Source: Polaribacter sp. WD7
GTDB lineage: Bacteria; Bacteroidota; Bacteroidia; Flavobacteriales; Flavobacteriaceae
Length of the DNA: 64,000 nucleotides
Direction: 5' to 3'
Assembly (NCBI RefSeq): GCF_003335085.1
Contig: NZ_QPEJ01000017.1
Location: 310,001-374,000 of the forward strand
The notes under the pieces are model-generated. The model was not told the DNA's origin. It did no database searches and saw only the letters and a list, made by a program, of their open reading frames with translations. Position 1 is the stretch's first letter, and the number at the start of each line of letters is the position of its first letter. Below are positions 52,984 through 62,819 of the stretch, one piece after another. The position numbers and the translations under genes were made by a program.

Positions 52984-53952
52984 TTGAAAAATACAAAATC
53001 GATAATAGCAACAGCAAAGGAGACTATTCTTATTGAAAGTAAGGCAATTGCAAATCTTTCAAATTTGATTGGTCAAGATTTTGAAGATGCTGTTACTTGT
53101 ATTTTAAATTCTAAAGGAAGGGTAATTGTTACTGGTATAGGTAAAAGTGCTAATATAGCAACCAAAATTGTTGCTACTTTTAACTCTACAGGAACACCTG
53201 CAATTTTTATGCACGCAGCAGATGCAATTCATGGTGATTTAGGAAATGTTCAAATTGATGATGTTGTGATTTGTTTATCTAAAAGCGGTAACACCCCAGA
53301 AATAAAGGTTTTATTACCTTTAATTAAAAATTATGGCAACAAAATTATTGCCATCACAGGAAATACAGATTCTTATTTAGGGGAATATGCAGATTTCACG
53401 ATAAATGCCTATGTAGATAAAGAGGCATGTACTAACAATTTGGCACCTACTACAAGTACCACAGCACAATTGGTTTTAGGAGATGCGTTGGCCGTTTGCT
53501 TATTAAATTTGCGAGGTTTTACAAGTAAAGATTTTGCAAAATACCATCCTGGTGGTGCTTTAGGTAAAAAATTATATCTAAGAGTATCTGATTTGGTTAA
53601 AAAAAATTTGGTACCTAAAGTTAAGAAAACGGATAGTATTGCAAAGGTTATTTTAGAAATTTCAGAAAAAAGATTAGGAGCTACTGCTGTAGTTGAAAAA
53701 GATAAAATTATAGGTATTGTTACCGACGGTGATATTAGAAGAATGTTGTCTAAAACAACTGAAATTAATCAGTTTACAGCAAGTGATATTATGGGTACAA
53801 GTCCAAAATTCATTAATAAAGATGCCATGGCTGTAGAGGCTTTAGAACTTATGGAAAATAACAGTATAACACAACTTTTAGTTGTTGACAATCATAAAAA
53901 TTATGAAGGTGTAATTCACCTTCATGATTTAATTAAAGAAGGAATTTTCTAA
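52984..53952 (+). CDS. D-arabinose-5-phosphate isomerase (KpsF/GutQ/KdsD)
   Basis: 322 residues, TTG start (no ATG fits). SIS sugar-isomerase domain (about 40-185, VIVTGIGKSANIATKIVATFNSTGTPAIFMHAADAIHGDLG) followed by two CBS domains (205-320). The KpsF/GutQ type makes arabinose-5-phosphate for Kdo, needed for lipopolysaccharide core. Followed with 1-bp overlap by tatC. Confidence 0.9.
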   Translation: MKNTKSIIATAKETILIESKAIANLSNLIGQDFEDAVTCILNSKGRVIVTGIGKSANIATKIVATFNSTGTPAIFMHAADAIHGDLGNVQIDDVVICLSKSGNTPEIKVLLPLIKNYGNKIIAITGNTDSYLGEYADFTINAYVDKEACTNNLAPTTSTTAQLVLGDALAVCLLNLRGFTSKDFAKYHPGGALGKKLYLRVSDLVKKNLVPKVKKTDSIAKVILEISEKRLGATAVVEKDKIIGIVTDGDIRRMLSKTTEINQFTASDIMGTSPKFINKDAMAVEALELMENNSITQLLVVDNHKNYEGVIHLHDLIKEGIF

Positions 53953-54767
53953 TGGCAGAAGAACAAAAAGAAATGTCCTTTTTAGGTCATTTAGAAGAAT
54001 TAAGATGGCATTTGGTAAGAAGTGCAGCCGCAATTTTTATTTTAGCAATAGTATTTTTTGTTTTTGCAGAATATGTATATGATCACTTTTTGCTTGCACA
54101 TATAAAACCTGATTTTATTACTTATCAAGTGTTTTGTGATTTCTTTAATATTTTTGGGTTAGACAGTGCATTTTGCAATGTAACTTTTGCTGATAAGAAA
54201 TTACAAAGTATAAAGGTTACCTCGCAATTAATGAACTCTATATGGTCTTCTTTAATCTTGGGGGTAATTATAGCTTTTCCATATATTTTATGGGAAATTT
54301 GGCGTTTTGTAGCACCGGGGTTGACAGATCATGAAATCAAAAAATCTAGAGGGTTTATTGTTACAGCTTCTTTTTTATTTTTCTTAGGGGTATTGTTTAG
54401 TTTTTATGTTATTGCACCCATCTCTATTCATTTTTTATACAATTATCAAATTACAGACGCTATACAAAATAGTTTTACCTTAGAATCTCATATAGGGTTA
54501 GTAACAAATATGCTACTTGGAGTCTCAATTTTATTTGAACTTCCGGTACTTATTTTTTTCCTAACCAAAATTGGGTTAATTACTCCAGAATTTTTAAAAA
54601 AATATAGAAAACACGCTTTAGTCGTTGTATTAATTTTGGCTGCAATTATAACACCACCAGATATTGCTAGTCAAGTAATTGTAGCAATTCCTATCCTTAT
54701 ACTATACGAAATAAGTATTAAAGTTTCTAAAAGAGTAATTAAAAATCAACAAAAAAATGCACAATAA
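53952..54767 (+). CDS. tatC: Sec-independent protein translocase TatC
   Basis: 271 residues, six helices. Begins with EMSFLGHLEELRWHLVRS, the TatC cytoplasmic N-terminus with the conserved Glu pair, and contains ILWEIWRFVAPGLTDHEIK and ALVVVLILAAIITPPDIASQ. Receptor for twin-arginine signal peptides. Start codon overlaps the kpsF stop; its own end overlaps the next gene by 11 bp. No tatA gene in the window, so it is elsewhere. Confidence 0.95.
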   Translation: MAEEQKEMSFLGHLEELRWHLVRSAAAIFILAIVFFVFAEYVYDHFLLAHIKPDFITYQVFCDFFNIFGLDSAFCNVTFADKKLQSIKVTSQLMNSIWSSLILGVIIAFPYILWEIWRFVAPGLTDHEIKKSRGFIVTASFLFFLGVLFSFYVIAPISIHFLYNYQITDAIQNSFTLESHIGLVTNMLLGVSILFELPVLIFFLTKIGLITPEFLKKYRKHALVVVLILAAIITPPDIASQVIVAIPILILYEISIKVSKRVIKNQQKNAQ

Positions 54768-55107
54768 AGTTCAAGAGTTTAATGAATATCGTTCTAAAAT
54801 GAACGACAAAATTTTAGATTCTGATAATAAAATTATCAAAAGAATTTTTAATTTAGATACCAACGCTTTTAAAGAAGGACATCTACCAGTTAAGACCAAA
54901 GAACTATTAGGTTTGGTTGCTTCTGCGGTATTAAGATGTGATGACTGTGTTCAGTATCATTTAGAAGCCTCTTACAAATTAGGTGTTACTAAAGATGAAA
55001 TGATGGAAACCATGTCTATAGCAAATTTAATTGGAGGAACTATCATGATTCCGCATTTACGAAGAGCTGTAGAGTATTGGGAAGCTCTAGAACAGCAAGA
55101 CATCTAA
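54757..55107 (+). CDS. Carboxymuconolactone decarboxylase/AhpD-like protein
   Basis: 116 residues. Redox motif C61-D-D-C64 with His68 (RCDDCVQYHLEA) matches the AhpD-type E-x-x-x-x-C-x-x-C-x-x-x-H, although the usual Glu before is not obvious. Family enzymes relay electrons to AhpC peroxiredoxin or act as small-molecule decarboxylases. Translationally overlapped with tatC, suggesting shared expression but not necessarily function. Confidence 0.83.
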   Translation: MHNKVQEFNEYRSKMNDKILDSDNKIIKRIFNLDTNAFKEGHLPVKTKELLGLVASAVLRCDDCVQYHLEASYKLGVTKDEMMETMSIANLIGGTIMIPHLRRAVEYWEALEQQDI

Positions 55108-55250
55108 TACTTTTGTAAAAAATATAAACGTTTTTGTTTCATTATCTTTATAACTTTTTTAAGTTTTAAAAAACAAGATATTCATTATTTTTACAACAAC
55201 TAGAACCTAGAAAACAATATTTAATCCACTAGAATAATTACCAATTAAGC

Positions 55251-55991
55251 ATGATTTTAAGAGCAGATAATATTCAAAAAATCTACGGAAGTAGAAAAGT
55301 GGTAAAAGGAATTTCTTTAGAGGTTCAACAAGGTGAAATTATAGGTCTTTTGGGGCCTAATGGGGCTGGAAAAACAACTTCTTTTTACATGATTGTTGGA
55401 ATGATAAAACCCAATGCTGGTCAAATTTTTTTAAATGATGAAGAAATTACTGAAGATGCCATGTATAAACGTGCGCAAAAAGGTATTGGCTACTTAGCTC
55501 AAGAAGCATCTGTTTTTAGAAAATTATCTGTAGAAGATAATATTATGTCTGTTTTACAATTTACTGGCTTATCTAAAAAAGAACAAAAAATAAAACTAGA
55601 ATCTCTAATTGAGGAATTCAATATTGGTCACGTTAGAAAAAATAGAGGCGACTTATTATCTGGAGGAGAAAGACGAAGAACGGAAATTGCTCGTTGTTTA
55701 GCTTCTGACCCTAATTTTATTTTATTGGATGAACCTTTTGCAGGGGTAGATCCTATTGCTGTGGAAGACATACAAAGTATAGTTGCACATCTTAAGCACA
55801 GAAATATTGGTATTTTAATTACAGACCATGATGTACAAGCAACCTTAGCTATTACAGATAAGACGTATTTGATGTACCAAGGCAGTATTTTAAAAAGTGG
55901 AACTCCAGAAGATTTAGCTGCTGATGAAATGGTACGTAAAGTTTATCTAGGTAAAGATTTTGAGTTGAAAAGAAAAAAGATTTTTCAATAG
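55251..55991 (+). CDS. lptB: Lipopolysaccharide export ABC ATP-binding protein LptB
   Basis: 246 residues. All ATPase motifs are intact: GPNGAGKTTS (Walker A), LSGGERRRTEIAR (signature), FILLDEPFAGVDPIAV (Walker B plus Glu), and the His of ITDHDVQ. The DEPFAGVDP form is typical of LptB. It powers LPS extraction with LptFG, which are not in the window. Sits downstream of the kpsF-tatC unit in an LPS-oriented neighbourhood; convergent with pssA. Confidence 0.92.
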   Translation: MILRADNIQKIYGSRKVVKGISLEVQQGEIIGLLGPNGAGKTTSFYMIVGMIKPNAGQIFLNDEEITEDAMYKRAQKGIGYLAQEASVFRKLSVEDNIMSVLQFTGLSKKEQKIKLESLIEEFNIGHVRKNRGDLLSGGERRRTEIARCLASDPNFILLDEPFAGVDPIAVEDIQSIVAHLKHRNIGILITDHDVQATLAITDKTYLMYQGSILKSGTPEDLAADEMVRKVYLGKDFELKRKKIFQ

Positions 55992-55996
55992 TAGTA

Positions 55997-56710
55997 CTAC
56001 TTTCTTATAGTTTTATTGTTCATTAAAGACAAAACCAAATACACTACTATTATTAATGGTATTGATAAATAGTGTAAGCTAACAATCATTACAACTGATA
56101 AGATTAAGAACACGTATTTTACCACATTATTTTTTATCGAATATTCTTTAAATTTTAAGGAGAAAAGAATAATTTCTGCATTCATCACATAGGTTAATGC
56201 TAAAGTTGTGCCTAGTAAAAAATAAGTGTTTTCAATTAATGCTTTAGCAACAGTAATTTTTGAATATTCTTGTATTAAAGGTAAAGAAACAATAAATAAA
56301 CTCATTGCAGGTGTTGGCAGACCAATAAATGAATCTGATTGCCTTGTATCTATATTAAAATTTGCTAACCTATAACAAGCACCTAATGTAAGTAGCAAAC
56401 CCAAAAAAGGTACATAAGTAGGTATTGAAAAATTGACAATGTTCGCTTCAATTAGTAATTTGTACATTATAATTCCAGGTACTACCCCGCTAGTTACCAT
56501 ATCTGCTAAAGAATCTAATTGTTTCCCTAACTCACCTGATACATTTAATAAACGAGCTGCAAATCCATCAAAAAAATCAAAAAATATTCCTAATGAAACC
56601 AGAAATGCTGCTAGAATATAATCACCTTGAACAGCAAAAATAGAGGCTACAGTTCCTGAAAATAAATTTCCTAGTGTTAGTAAGTTAGGAATATGTCTTT
56701 TTACGTTCAT
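55997..56710 (-). CDS. pssA: CDP-diacylglycerol-serine O-phosphatidyltransferase
   Basis: 237 residues, seven predicted helices. CDP-alcohol phosphotransferase motif at D-G-x2-A-R-x8-G-x3-D-x3-D: FFDGFAARLLNVSGELGKQLDSLADMV. Makes phosphatidylserine from CDP-diacylglycerol, precursor of phosphatidylethanolamine. N-terminus HIPNLLTLGNLFSG is family-typical. Alone on its strand, convergent with lptB by 5 bp. Confidence 0.92.
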   Translation of the reverse strand: MNVKRHIPNLLTLGNLFSGTVASIFAVQGDYILAAFLVSLGIFFDFFDGFAARLLNVSGELGKQLDSLADMVTSGVVPGIIMYKLLIEANIVNFSIPTYVPFLGLLLTLGACYRLANFNIDTRQSDSFIGLPTPAMSLFIVSLPLIQEYSKITVAKALIENTYFLLGTTLALTYVMNAEIILFSLKFKEYSIKNNVVKYVFLILSVVMIVSLHYLSIPLIIVVYLVLSLMNNKTIRK

Positions 56711-56805
56711 TTAAAATATATTGAAAAGCTAAAATAAGAAATCATATTTGGGTAGTTTTCATTATCACTAAAATTTTGTCATATTTGTATGTATTAAGAA
56801 ACAAT

Positions 56806-57786
56806 ATGCCTGTATGTACATCTAGCTTCTCTCCTATTTTACCGTTTAAAAACAGTCATTTTAATACAATGTATAGACCTCTTTTTATGAGAGCTACTTG
56901 TACATACCTTAGAAAAAGAATTATTACTTGGGATAATGACTTTATAGATTTAGATTTCTCAATAGTAAGCTCAAAAACGTTGGTATTGTTAATTCATGGG
57001 TTAGAAGGCAGTTCATCCTCTAAATATATCGCTTCTACCACTATTCACTTAAACAGAAAAGGATTAGACACCGTTTGTTTTAATTTAAGAAGTTGTTCTG
57101 GTGAAGATAATTTGTTATTAAGTACCTATCACAGTGGAAAAACAGACGATGTAGAATTTGTAGTTAACTATTTGCTTAATAATTATAACTACGAAAATAT
57201 TATTATCGTGGGTTTTAGTTTAGGAGGAAACTTAACCTTAAAATATCTTGGAGAAAAGGGAAAAAATTTACCTACTAACATTAAAGGTGGTATAGCTATT
57301 TCTGTACCTGTAGATATTACAAGTGCTGAAGAAGAACTAGACAAGTTGAAAAACAAATTGTACATGAAGATTTTCTTTAAAACTATGAAAAATAAGATTT
57401 TAGAAAAATCACATAAGTTTCCTGAATACCACTTAAACAAAGACAAATTGTTTAAAGCTACAAAATTTAAACACCTAGAAGAGCTCTATACTGTACCTGT
57501 TTTTGGTTTTGAAAGCCCTGAAGATTATTGGATAAAAGCAAGTTCTAAACCCTACCTAAATAAAATAGAAAAACCTACACTTCTTATCAATGCAAAAGAT
57601 GATACTTTTTTATCATCAGAATGTTACCCCTATAAAGAAGCTCATGCTTCAAAATTTTTTCATCTTGAAGTACCAAATTACGGCGGTCACGTTGGATTTA
57701 TGACCTCATTTAAACCACAAGAGAATACTTGGCTAGAACAAAGAATAACAAAATTTATCAAACAAAATATTAAGATCCATTTTTAA
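56806..57786 (+). CDS. YheT/ABHD1-type alpha/beta hydrolase
   Basis: 326 residues starting at the ATG at 56806 (MPVCTSSFSPILPFKNSHFNTMY), since the family starts with this ...FKNxHxxT motif; the longer frame from a TTG adds residues of unlikely sequence. Oxyanion HGLEGSSSS (about 64-72), nucleophile Ser138 in GFSLGGN, and the Asp/His regions KDDTFLS and NYGGHVGFM. Predicted esterase/lipase of unknown substrate. Confidence 0.88.
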   Translation: MPVCTSSFSPILPFKNSHFNTMYRPLFMRATCTYLRKRIITWDNDFIDLDFSIVSSKTLVLLIHGLEGSSSSKYIASTTIHLNRKGLDTVCFNLRSCSGEDNLLLSTYHSGKTDDVEFVVNYLLNNYNYENIIIVGFSLGGNLTLKYLGEKGKNLPTNIKGGIAISVPVDITSAEEELDKLKNKLYMKIFFKTMKNKILEKSHKFPEYHLNKDKLFKATKFKHLEELYTVPVFGFESPEDYWIKASSKPYLNKIEKPTLLINAKDDTFLSSECYPYKEAHASKFFHLEVPNYGGHVGFMTSFKPQENTWLEQRITKFIKQNIKIHF

Positions 57787-57861
57787 TAAACAATAAGTTT
57801 AAAAAATAGCAGTTATTTTAGTATGTTTTTAGATATTTGTTATTGTTAATTTTTATTCCTT

Positions 57862-58932
57862 TTGAAACAAAAAAAATTACTTTTTATAGTACTATTTCCT
57901 CTTCTTATAAATGCGCAAGCCTTTAGAAACTATTCTAATGAGTTTTTAAATATAGGAGTTGATGCTGCTGGTTTAGGTATGAGCAGAAGTGTTGTTGCCA
58001 CCACAAGTGGTGTAAACTCTATCTATTGGAATCCTGCTGGTTTAGTTGGTCTAGAAGATTATGAAGGTTCTTTAATGCATGCTTCTTATTTTGCTGGAAT
58101 AGCAAATTACAATCATGCTGCTATTGCAATGCCAATAGACAAAGAAAGTGCTGTGGGTATTTCTATCATTCGTTTTGGAGTTGATGATATTTTAAATACC
58201 ACAGAGTTAATTGATAGCCAAGGAAATATAGATTTTAATAGAATAAGTTTATTTTCTTCTGTAGATTACGCTTTTAATATAGCTTACGCTAGAAACTTAC
58301 TTTTTAAAGATGTAAAGTTTGGGGTAAATGCAAAAATAGTTAGAAGAATTATTGGTGACTTTGCTTCTTCGTGGGGATTTGGTTTTGATGCTGGTATTCA
58401 GTTTGAAAGAAATAACTGGAACTTTGGTGTTATGGCTAGAGATATTACAACTACTTTTAACAGTTGGTCTGTAAATGAAGAGGAATTTGAAAAAATTAGA
58501 AATGCTATTCCTGGACAAAACCAAGAGACTCCTGAAACAACAGAAATTACCAAACCTACTTTGCAAATGGGTGTTGCTAAAAGTTGGAGATTAGGGCGCT
58601 TTTTAAACTTACTCACAGAGGTTAATGCTAATGTTAGGTTTGCTGAAACCAATGACATTGTATCCTCAGAATTTGCAAGTGTAGACCCTGCTGTTGGGTT
58701 TCAACTAGATTACGATCAGTTGGTATATTTAAGAGCTGGTGTTGGAAATTTTCAATATATAACTGAGTTTGATAATTCTAGATCTCTATCTTTACAACCC
58801 AATTTTGGTGTAGGTTTTAAATATAATGGAATTCAAATAGACTACGCTTTAACCAATATTGGTAGTGTTGGAAATGCCTTATTTTCTAACATATTTTCTT
58901 TAACTATAGATTATAGTTTTTTTAGACGATAA
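57862..58932 (+). CDS. PorV/PorQ-family outer-membrane protein
   Basis: 356 residues, TTG start, signal peptide ending LLINAQ. Motifs GVDAAGLGMSRSVVATTSGVNSIYWNPAGLVGL are typical of the PorV/PorQ (UPF0164-like) family, long-chain-fatty-acid-transporter-fold barrels that in Bacteroidota help the type IX secretion system release or anchor cargo. Length and sequence suit a PorV-like protein; whether it is PorV or PorQ itself is open. Followed by lnb with 13 bp, so likely co-transcribed. Confidence 0.82.
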   Translation: MKQKKLLFIVLFPLLINAQAFRNYSNEFLNIGVDAAGLGMSRSVVATTSGVNSIYWNPAGLVGLEDYEGSLMHASYFAGIANYNHAAIAMPIDKESAVGISIIRFGVDDILNTTELIDSQGNIDFNRISLFSSVDYAFNIAYARNLLFKDVKFGVNAKIVRRIIGDFASSWGFGFDAGIQFERNNWNFGVMARDITTTFNSWSVNEEEFEKIRNAIPGQNQETPETTEITKPTLQMGVAKSWRLGRFLNLLTEVNANVRFAETNDIVSSEFASVDPAVGFQLDYDQLVYLRAGVGNFQYITEFDNSRSLSLQPNFGVGFKYNGIQIDYALTNIGSVGNALFSNIFSLTIDYSFFRR

Positions 58933-58945
58933 CCTAATAATCTAG

Positions 58946-60130
58946 ATGCTAAAAAAATACTACTTCATAATATATTTTTTACTTTTTACGTATTCAGTAA
59001 AAGCACAGATTAATTTATCTGTATACTCAGAAATTAGCTTAGTTACTGCTGGACCTGGAGAGGAGTTGTATGAAGCTTTTGGGCATTCGGCTATTAGAAT
59101 TAAAGATCCTGTTCTACAACTAGATTTAATATACAACTACGGTATTTTTGATTTTAATAGACCTAATTTTTATACAAATTTTGCCAAAGGAAACATGATT
59201 TATAGTCTAGCTCGCTATGACTTTAAATACTTTTTAGCAAGTTATAAAAGAGATAAGCGTTGGGTAAAACAACAAGTTTTAAATTTAACACAACAAGAAA
59301 AGCAAGACTTTTTTCAGTATTTAGAAAATAACGCTTTGCCTAAAAACAAAGATTATTTGTATGATCCGTATTTTAATAATTGTGCTACAAAACCTAGAGA
59401 TATTACAAAATCTATATTAGAAGACGATGTTATTTTTAATAACAAAAACTTAAATAAAGATTTGAGTTTTAGAGAATTAACAAACAATGAAATTCATTGG
59501 AATACCTGGGGTAGCTTAGGGTTAAATTTAGTTGTTGGCAACAAACTAGACCAAAAAGCAACACCCGAAGAGTATCAATTTTTACCAGATTACAGTTTGA
59601 AAGCCTTTAATTACGCTAAAATCAACAGAAATAAAAAATGGGTAGATTTGGTTATAAAAGAAGAAATCTTACTAAATTTTAAAGAAAAGAAACCAAAAAT
59701 TGAAACTCTTAGTCCTTTTCTGATATTAAGTATCATTTCCATATTAGGTATATGGCTAACATACAGAGATTTAAAACATAATAAAAGAACAAGGCTTTTA
59801 GATTTTTCACTGTTCTTTATAACTGGTTTAATAGGGTTATTTTTAGTATTATTATGGTTATTTTCAACACACGAAATTGTACAAAACAACTTTAATATTT
59901 TATGGTTAGTTCCTCTTAATTTAGTTGTGAGTTTCTTTTTACTTAAAAAGAAGTCTTTACACAAATGGATTCTATACTATATTCTATTTTTAGTATTACT
60001 GGTATTAACTATACCTGTACTATGGTTTTTAAAAATACAAGTTTTTCCACCTGCAATAGTCCCTATTTTGATGATCTTGTTAATAAGGTATATTTTTCTA
60101 TCAAAAAAGTTATTGCCCTCTATAAAATAA
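58946..60130 (+). CDS. Lnb (DUF4105) lipoprotein N-acyltransferase-like membrane protein
   Basis: 394 residues. A signal-like helix ends about residue 20, then a periplasmic DUF4105 domain with the characteristic YEAFGHSAIRI (His, catalytic-type) and YFNNCATKPRD (Cys) motifs, followed by four C-terminal helices (260-390). DUF4105 proteins in Bacteroidota have been described as the lipoprotein N-acyltransferase Lnb, which adds the third acyl chain using a Cys-containing site; the present protein carries the relevant His and Cys, so assignment is plausible but not proved. Overlaps the convergent sugar transferase gene by 21 bp at its 3' end. Confidence 0.78.
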   Translation: MLKKYYFIIYFLLFTYSVKAQINLSVYSEISLVTAGPGEELYEAFGHSAIRIKDPVLQLDLIYNYGIFDFNRPNFYTNFAKGNMIYSLARYDFKYFLASYKRDKRWVKQQVLNLTQQEKQDFFQYLENNALPKNKDYLYDPYFNNCATKPRDITKSILEDDVIFNNKNLNKDLSFRELTNNEIHWNTWGSLGLNLVVGNKLDQKATPEEYQFLPDYSLKAFNYAKINRNKKWVDLVIKEEILLNFKEKKPKIETLSPFLILSIISILGIWLTYRDLKHNKRTRLLDFSLFFITGLIGLFLVLLWLFSTHEIVQNNFNILWLVPLNLVVSFFLLKKKSLHKWILYYILFLVLLVLTIPVLWFLKIQVFPPAIVPILMILLIRYIFLSKKLLPSIK

Positions 60131-61492
60131 GACAGTAGTTATCGTCTTTATTAAAATTTTAAAATCCATTAAAGTATCCCTTTCTTTAATATAATACAGA
60201 TCGTATCGAAGCTTTGTCTCTTGTTCTTCTATAGTATTAGCATAAGGATAATTCACTTGAGCCCAACCTGTTAAACCTGGTCTTACAACATGTCTTATTG
60301 AATAGAACGGGATTTGTGCTTCAAGGCTTTTCACAAACTCAGGTCTCTCTGGTCTTGGCCCAATAAGACTCATATCGCCTTTCAAAATATTGAAAAATTG
60401 AGGAAATTCGTCTAACCTAGTATTTCTCAAAAATTTACCAAAAGATGTAATTCTAGAATCATTTTTATTTGCCCAAACAGCACCATTAACTTCTGCATTT
60501 TTAATCATAGAACGCAATTTATATATGGTGAAATTTTCTGTATTTTGTCCTACTCTAGTCTGAGTATAAAATAAGGGACCTCTATTAGCCATGATATTGC
60601 CTAAAATAACAATTGGAAGAATACCAATAAAAACTAACAAACCTAAAAGCGAAATTAAAATATCTAAAAATCTAAGGCCAAAAAGATAAAAACGGTTTGA
60701 GTTATTTTGACTAAAATTAAGATTTTTATAAAAATTATGATTTAAATACTCTTTAGGCACCCTCAAAGTTACATTTTCATAAAAGCTTTCATAACTAACA
60801 ATATTTACACCTTTTTTAAAGTTAGAAATCAACTCTCTATTTAAGTAATCAATTTTTTCTTGAGTAAATCCTTTATCTGAAACAACTACTTCTGTTATGG
60901 TTTTATCTTGCAATAAAGATGTTAAGCTAAATGAATCTATATTTATAAATCCTTGTATTCCTTCAATTTCTTTATCTGATATATAATTTGAAATACAATG
61001 AAAATTATCATCCTTAATATAATTAAATAAAGTTTCTAATGATTCAGAACTACCGATAAGTAATATGCTTTTAAAGTATTTAGGTGAAAAAATGACAGAA
61101 GAATATATGAACCTCCATATTATTATTGGTATTGTTAGTATTAAAAAAAAGTATACAATTTGAAGTCTATTGTCTGGAAGTTCTGGAGAAATATATGGTG
61201 TAAAAATATAAAAAATTGTAGTTGAAAATGCCGTTAAAACTGTACTTCTAACAATAAGATATCTATTACTAGATACATCTAAATTATAGAGTTGAAAAAT
61301 TTCCCCAAACAATATATAATAAAAAACTAGTAATAAAAACCAATTTAAAATTTGAGGTTTTGAAAAGTTGAAATAACTGAATTCTAGATACTGATACGCA
61401 CTCCATAGGGCTATGATAAGAAACAAAATATCAAAGGTTCTTAAAAGTACTTTTCTTTCTGAAATATCTAAGTAAGTGTTGTACTTTGCCAA
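60110..61492 (-). CDS. Polyprenyl glycosylphosphotransferase (exopolysaccharide initiating)
   Basis: 460 residues. N-terminal four-helix membrane part and a CoA-binding-like Rossmann domain (IIRWIFIYS to about 240), one transmembrane helix at about 268-290 and the bacterial sugar transferase domain (GPLFYTQTRVGQNTENFTIYKLRSM, TRLDEFPQFFNILKGDMSLIGPRPERPEF, RPGLTGWAQVNY). Transfers sugar-1-phosphate to undecaprenyl phosphate to start a capsule/EPS repeat unit. The WcaJ/WbaP type in flavobacteria. Start at the ATG at 61492; 152 bp to the next gene upstream. Confidence 0.92.
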   Translation of the reverse strand: MAKYNTYLDISERKVLLRTFDILFLIIALWSAYQYLEFSYFNFSKPQILNWFLLLVFYYILFGEIFQLYNLDVSSNRYLIVRSTVLTAFSTTIFYIFTPYISPELPDNRLQIVYFFLILTIPIIIWRFIYSSVIFSPKYFKSILLIGSSESLETLFNYIKDDNFHCISNYISDKEIEGIQGFINIDSFSLTSLLQDKTITEVVVSDKGFTQEKIDYLNRELISNFKKGVNIVSYESFYENVTLRVPKEYLNHNFYKNLNFSQNNSNRFYLFGLRFLDILISLLGLLVFIGILPIVILGNIMANRGPLFYTQTRVGQNTENFTIYKLRSMIKNAEVNGAVWANKNDSRITSFGKFLRNTRLDEFPQFFNILKGDMSLIGPRPERPEFVKSLEAQIPFYSIRHVVRPGLTGWAQVNYPYANTIEEQETKLRYDLYYIKERDTLMDFKILIKTITTVLFYRGQ

Positions 61493-61537
61493 TTTTTTTG
61501 AAGTTTATTTATATATGATGAATAAAAGCCTCTATAA

Positions 61538-61545
61538 CAAATTTA
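61538..61545 (-). promoter_or_regulatory. Possible -7 element of the sugar transferase gene
   Basis: Minus-strand TAAATTTG 46 bp upstream of the ATG at 61492; no -33 box. Confidence 0.35.
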
Positions 61546-61644
61546 AAAAAAGAGTTAGTATATGAGGTTAAAATTTGAAATTAATTTAAAATAAAATTTA
61601 AAAGAACCAAAAAAATCTTATATACTTCTATTATTTATTTTTTA

Positions 61645-62817
61645 TTAAGAGATTATAGTATCCATTTTAGCCATTTGTACCTCTAAATTATAAATGTCTT
61701 TATGAGCTTTTAAACATTTGTTTGAGACTTCTAAAAACTCATCTTTTTTCATATCTTTAAATATATAAATATTATGTATGAGTTGATTATAATCCTCAGA
61801 TTTCCCAATCAATCCCAATTCGTTTTTGGTTATTATTGTTGCCCCCTCTCCTTCTCCACAAAATAAAATAGGGACTCCCATTTGAATTAATTCAAATATT
61901 TTAGAAGGTACAGCACCATATATTTTATTTTTTAAAGGAACTAAACCAACATCATATTTTTTAATTTCTCCTGAAACTCGGTCTGAACTAACCATACCAT
62001 GAAAAAAAACATTTGAATTTTCTTTATTTGAAACGTTAACAATACCTTCTTCATCCATTCCTCCTCCGTAAATGTGAAATTCTACTCCTAATTGATGAAA
62101 ATCGATTTGCTCACAAAGGTTTAAAATTCCTTGTGCATAACCTAACAAGCCTGCATAAACGATTTTAAGAGTACCTTTCTTTTTAGATTTTGGTTCATTT
62201 TTTTGATAGGTAGGAACATTTCTATATACAATACTTTTTTTTGTAACGGTTTTACAAATGTGAGTAATTGTTTCTTCTGATTGCCCAACAATGTTATCTG
62301 CTAATTTATAATTAACTTTTTCTACTTTTTCTAAAAAAGCATACATTTTACCTCTTTTTATGACTCCTAATTCCAATGCTGAAAGTGGCCAAATGTCTGA
62401 AACATTTAAAATATTTTTAGAGCGTATTACTTTACTTAACAGCAAACCAGAAAAAGCTACTAATAAAGGTGGTGACTGAATGATTATTGAATTGGGTTTT
62501 TTTTTCAACAAATAAAACAGATTAATCCATAAAGAGCAGGCAAAAGAAAGCATACTCAGTAATCTCAAAAAACCATTTTTAGACTTTGAAGGAAAAATCC
62601 AACAGCGTCTAATGTTAACGTTATTTAAAATTTCTGATACAAAAAACTTTTTTTTATATGACTCAAAAATTTTTCCTTTAGGATAATTTGGTAATGGAGA
62701 TATAATAGAAACTTCATGTCCCCTTTTATACAATGCTTCTGCCAAATTGCTAATTCTATTAGCTGCTGCACCCATTTCTGGAGGATAATAATTAGAAATG
62801 ATAACAATTTTTTTCAT
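61645..62817 (-). CDS. Glycosyltransferase family 4-like protein
   Basis: 390 residues, GT-B fold. N-terminal Rossmann start IISNYYPPEMGAAANRISNLAEAL and the C-terminal KIVYAGLLGYAQGILNLCEQI, with donor-binding region near GAVPSKIFELIQMGVPILFCGEGEG (E-x7-E-like). Adds a sugar in the polysaccharide repeat unit, most like glycosyltransferases of the WbuB type. 2 bp after wecB, so co-transcribed. Confidence 0.9.
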   Translation of the reverse strand: MKKIVIISNYYPPEMGAAANRISNLAEALYKRGHEVSIISPLPNYPKGKIFESYKKKFFVSEILNNVNIRRCWIFPSKSKNGFLRLLSMLSFACSLWINLFYLLKKKPNSIIIQSPPLLVAFSGLLLSKVIRSKNILNVSDIWPLSALELGVIKRGKMYAFLEKVEKVNYKLADNIVGQSEETITHICKTVTKKSIVYRNVPTYQKNEPKSKKKGTLKIVYAGLLGYAQGILNLCEQIDFHQLGVEFHIYGGGMDEEGIVNVSNKENSNVFFHGMVSSDRVSGEIKKYDVGLVPLKNKIYGAVPSKIFELIQMGVPILFCGEGEGATIITKNELGLIGKSEDYNQLIHNIYIFKDMKKDEFLEVSNKCLKAHKDIYNLEVQMAKMDTIIS

Positions 62818-62819
62818 TT

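Noticed and set aside
55108-55115. TACTTTTG as lptB promoter
   Set aside because: It overlaps the region right after the previous stop, is 135 bp from the lptB ATG and lacks a -33 box.
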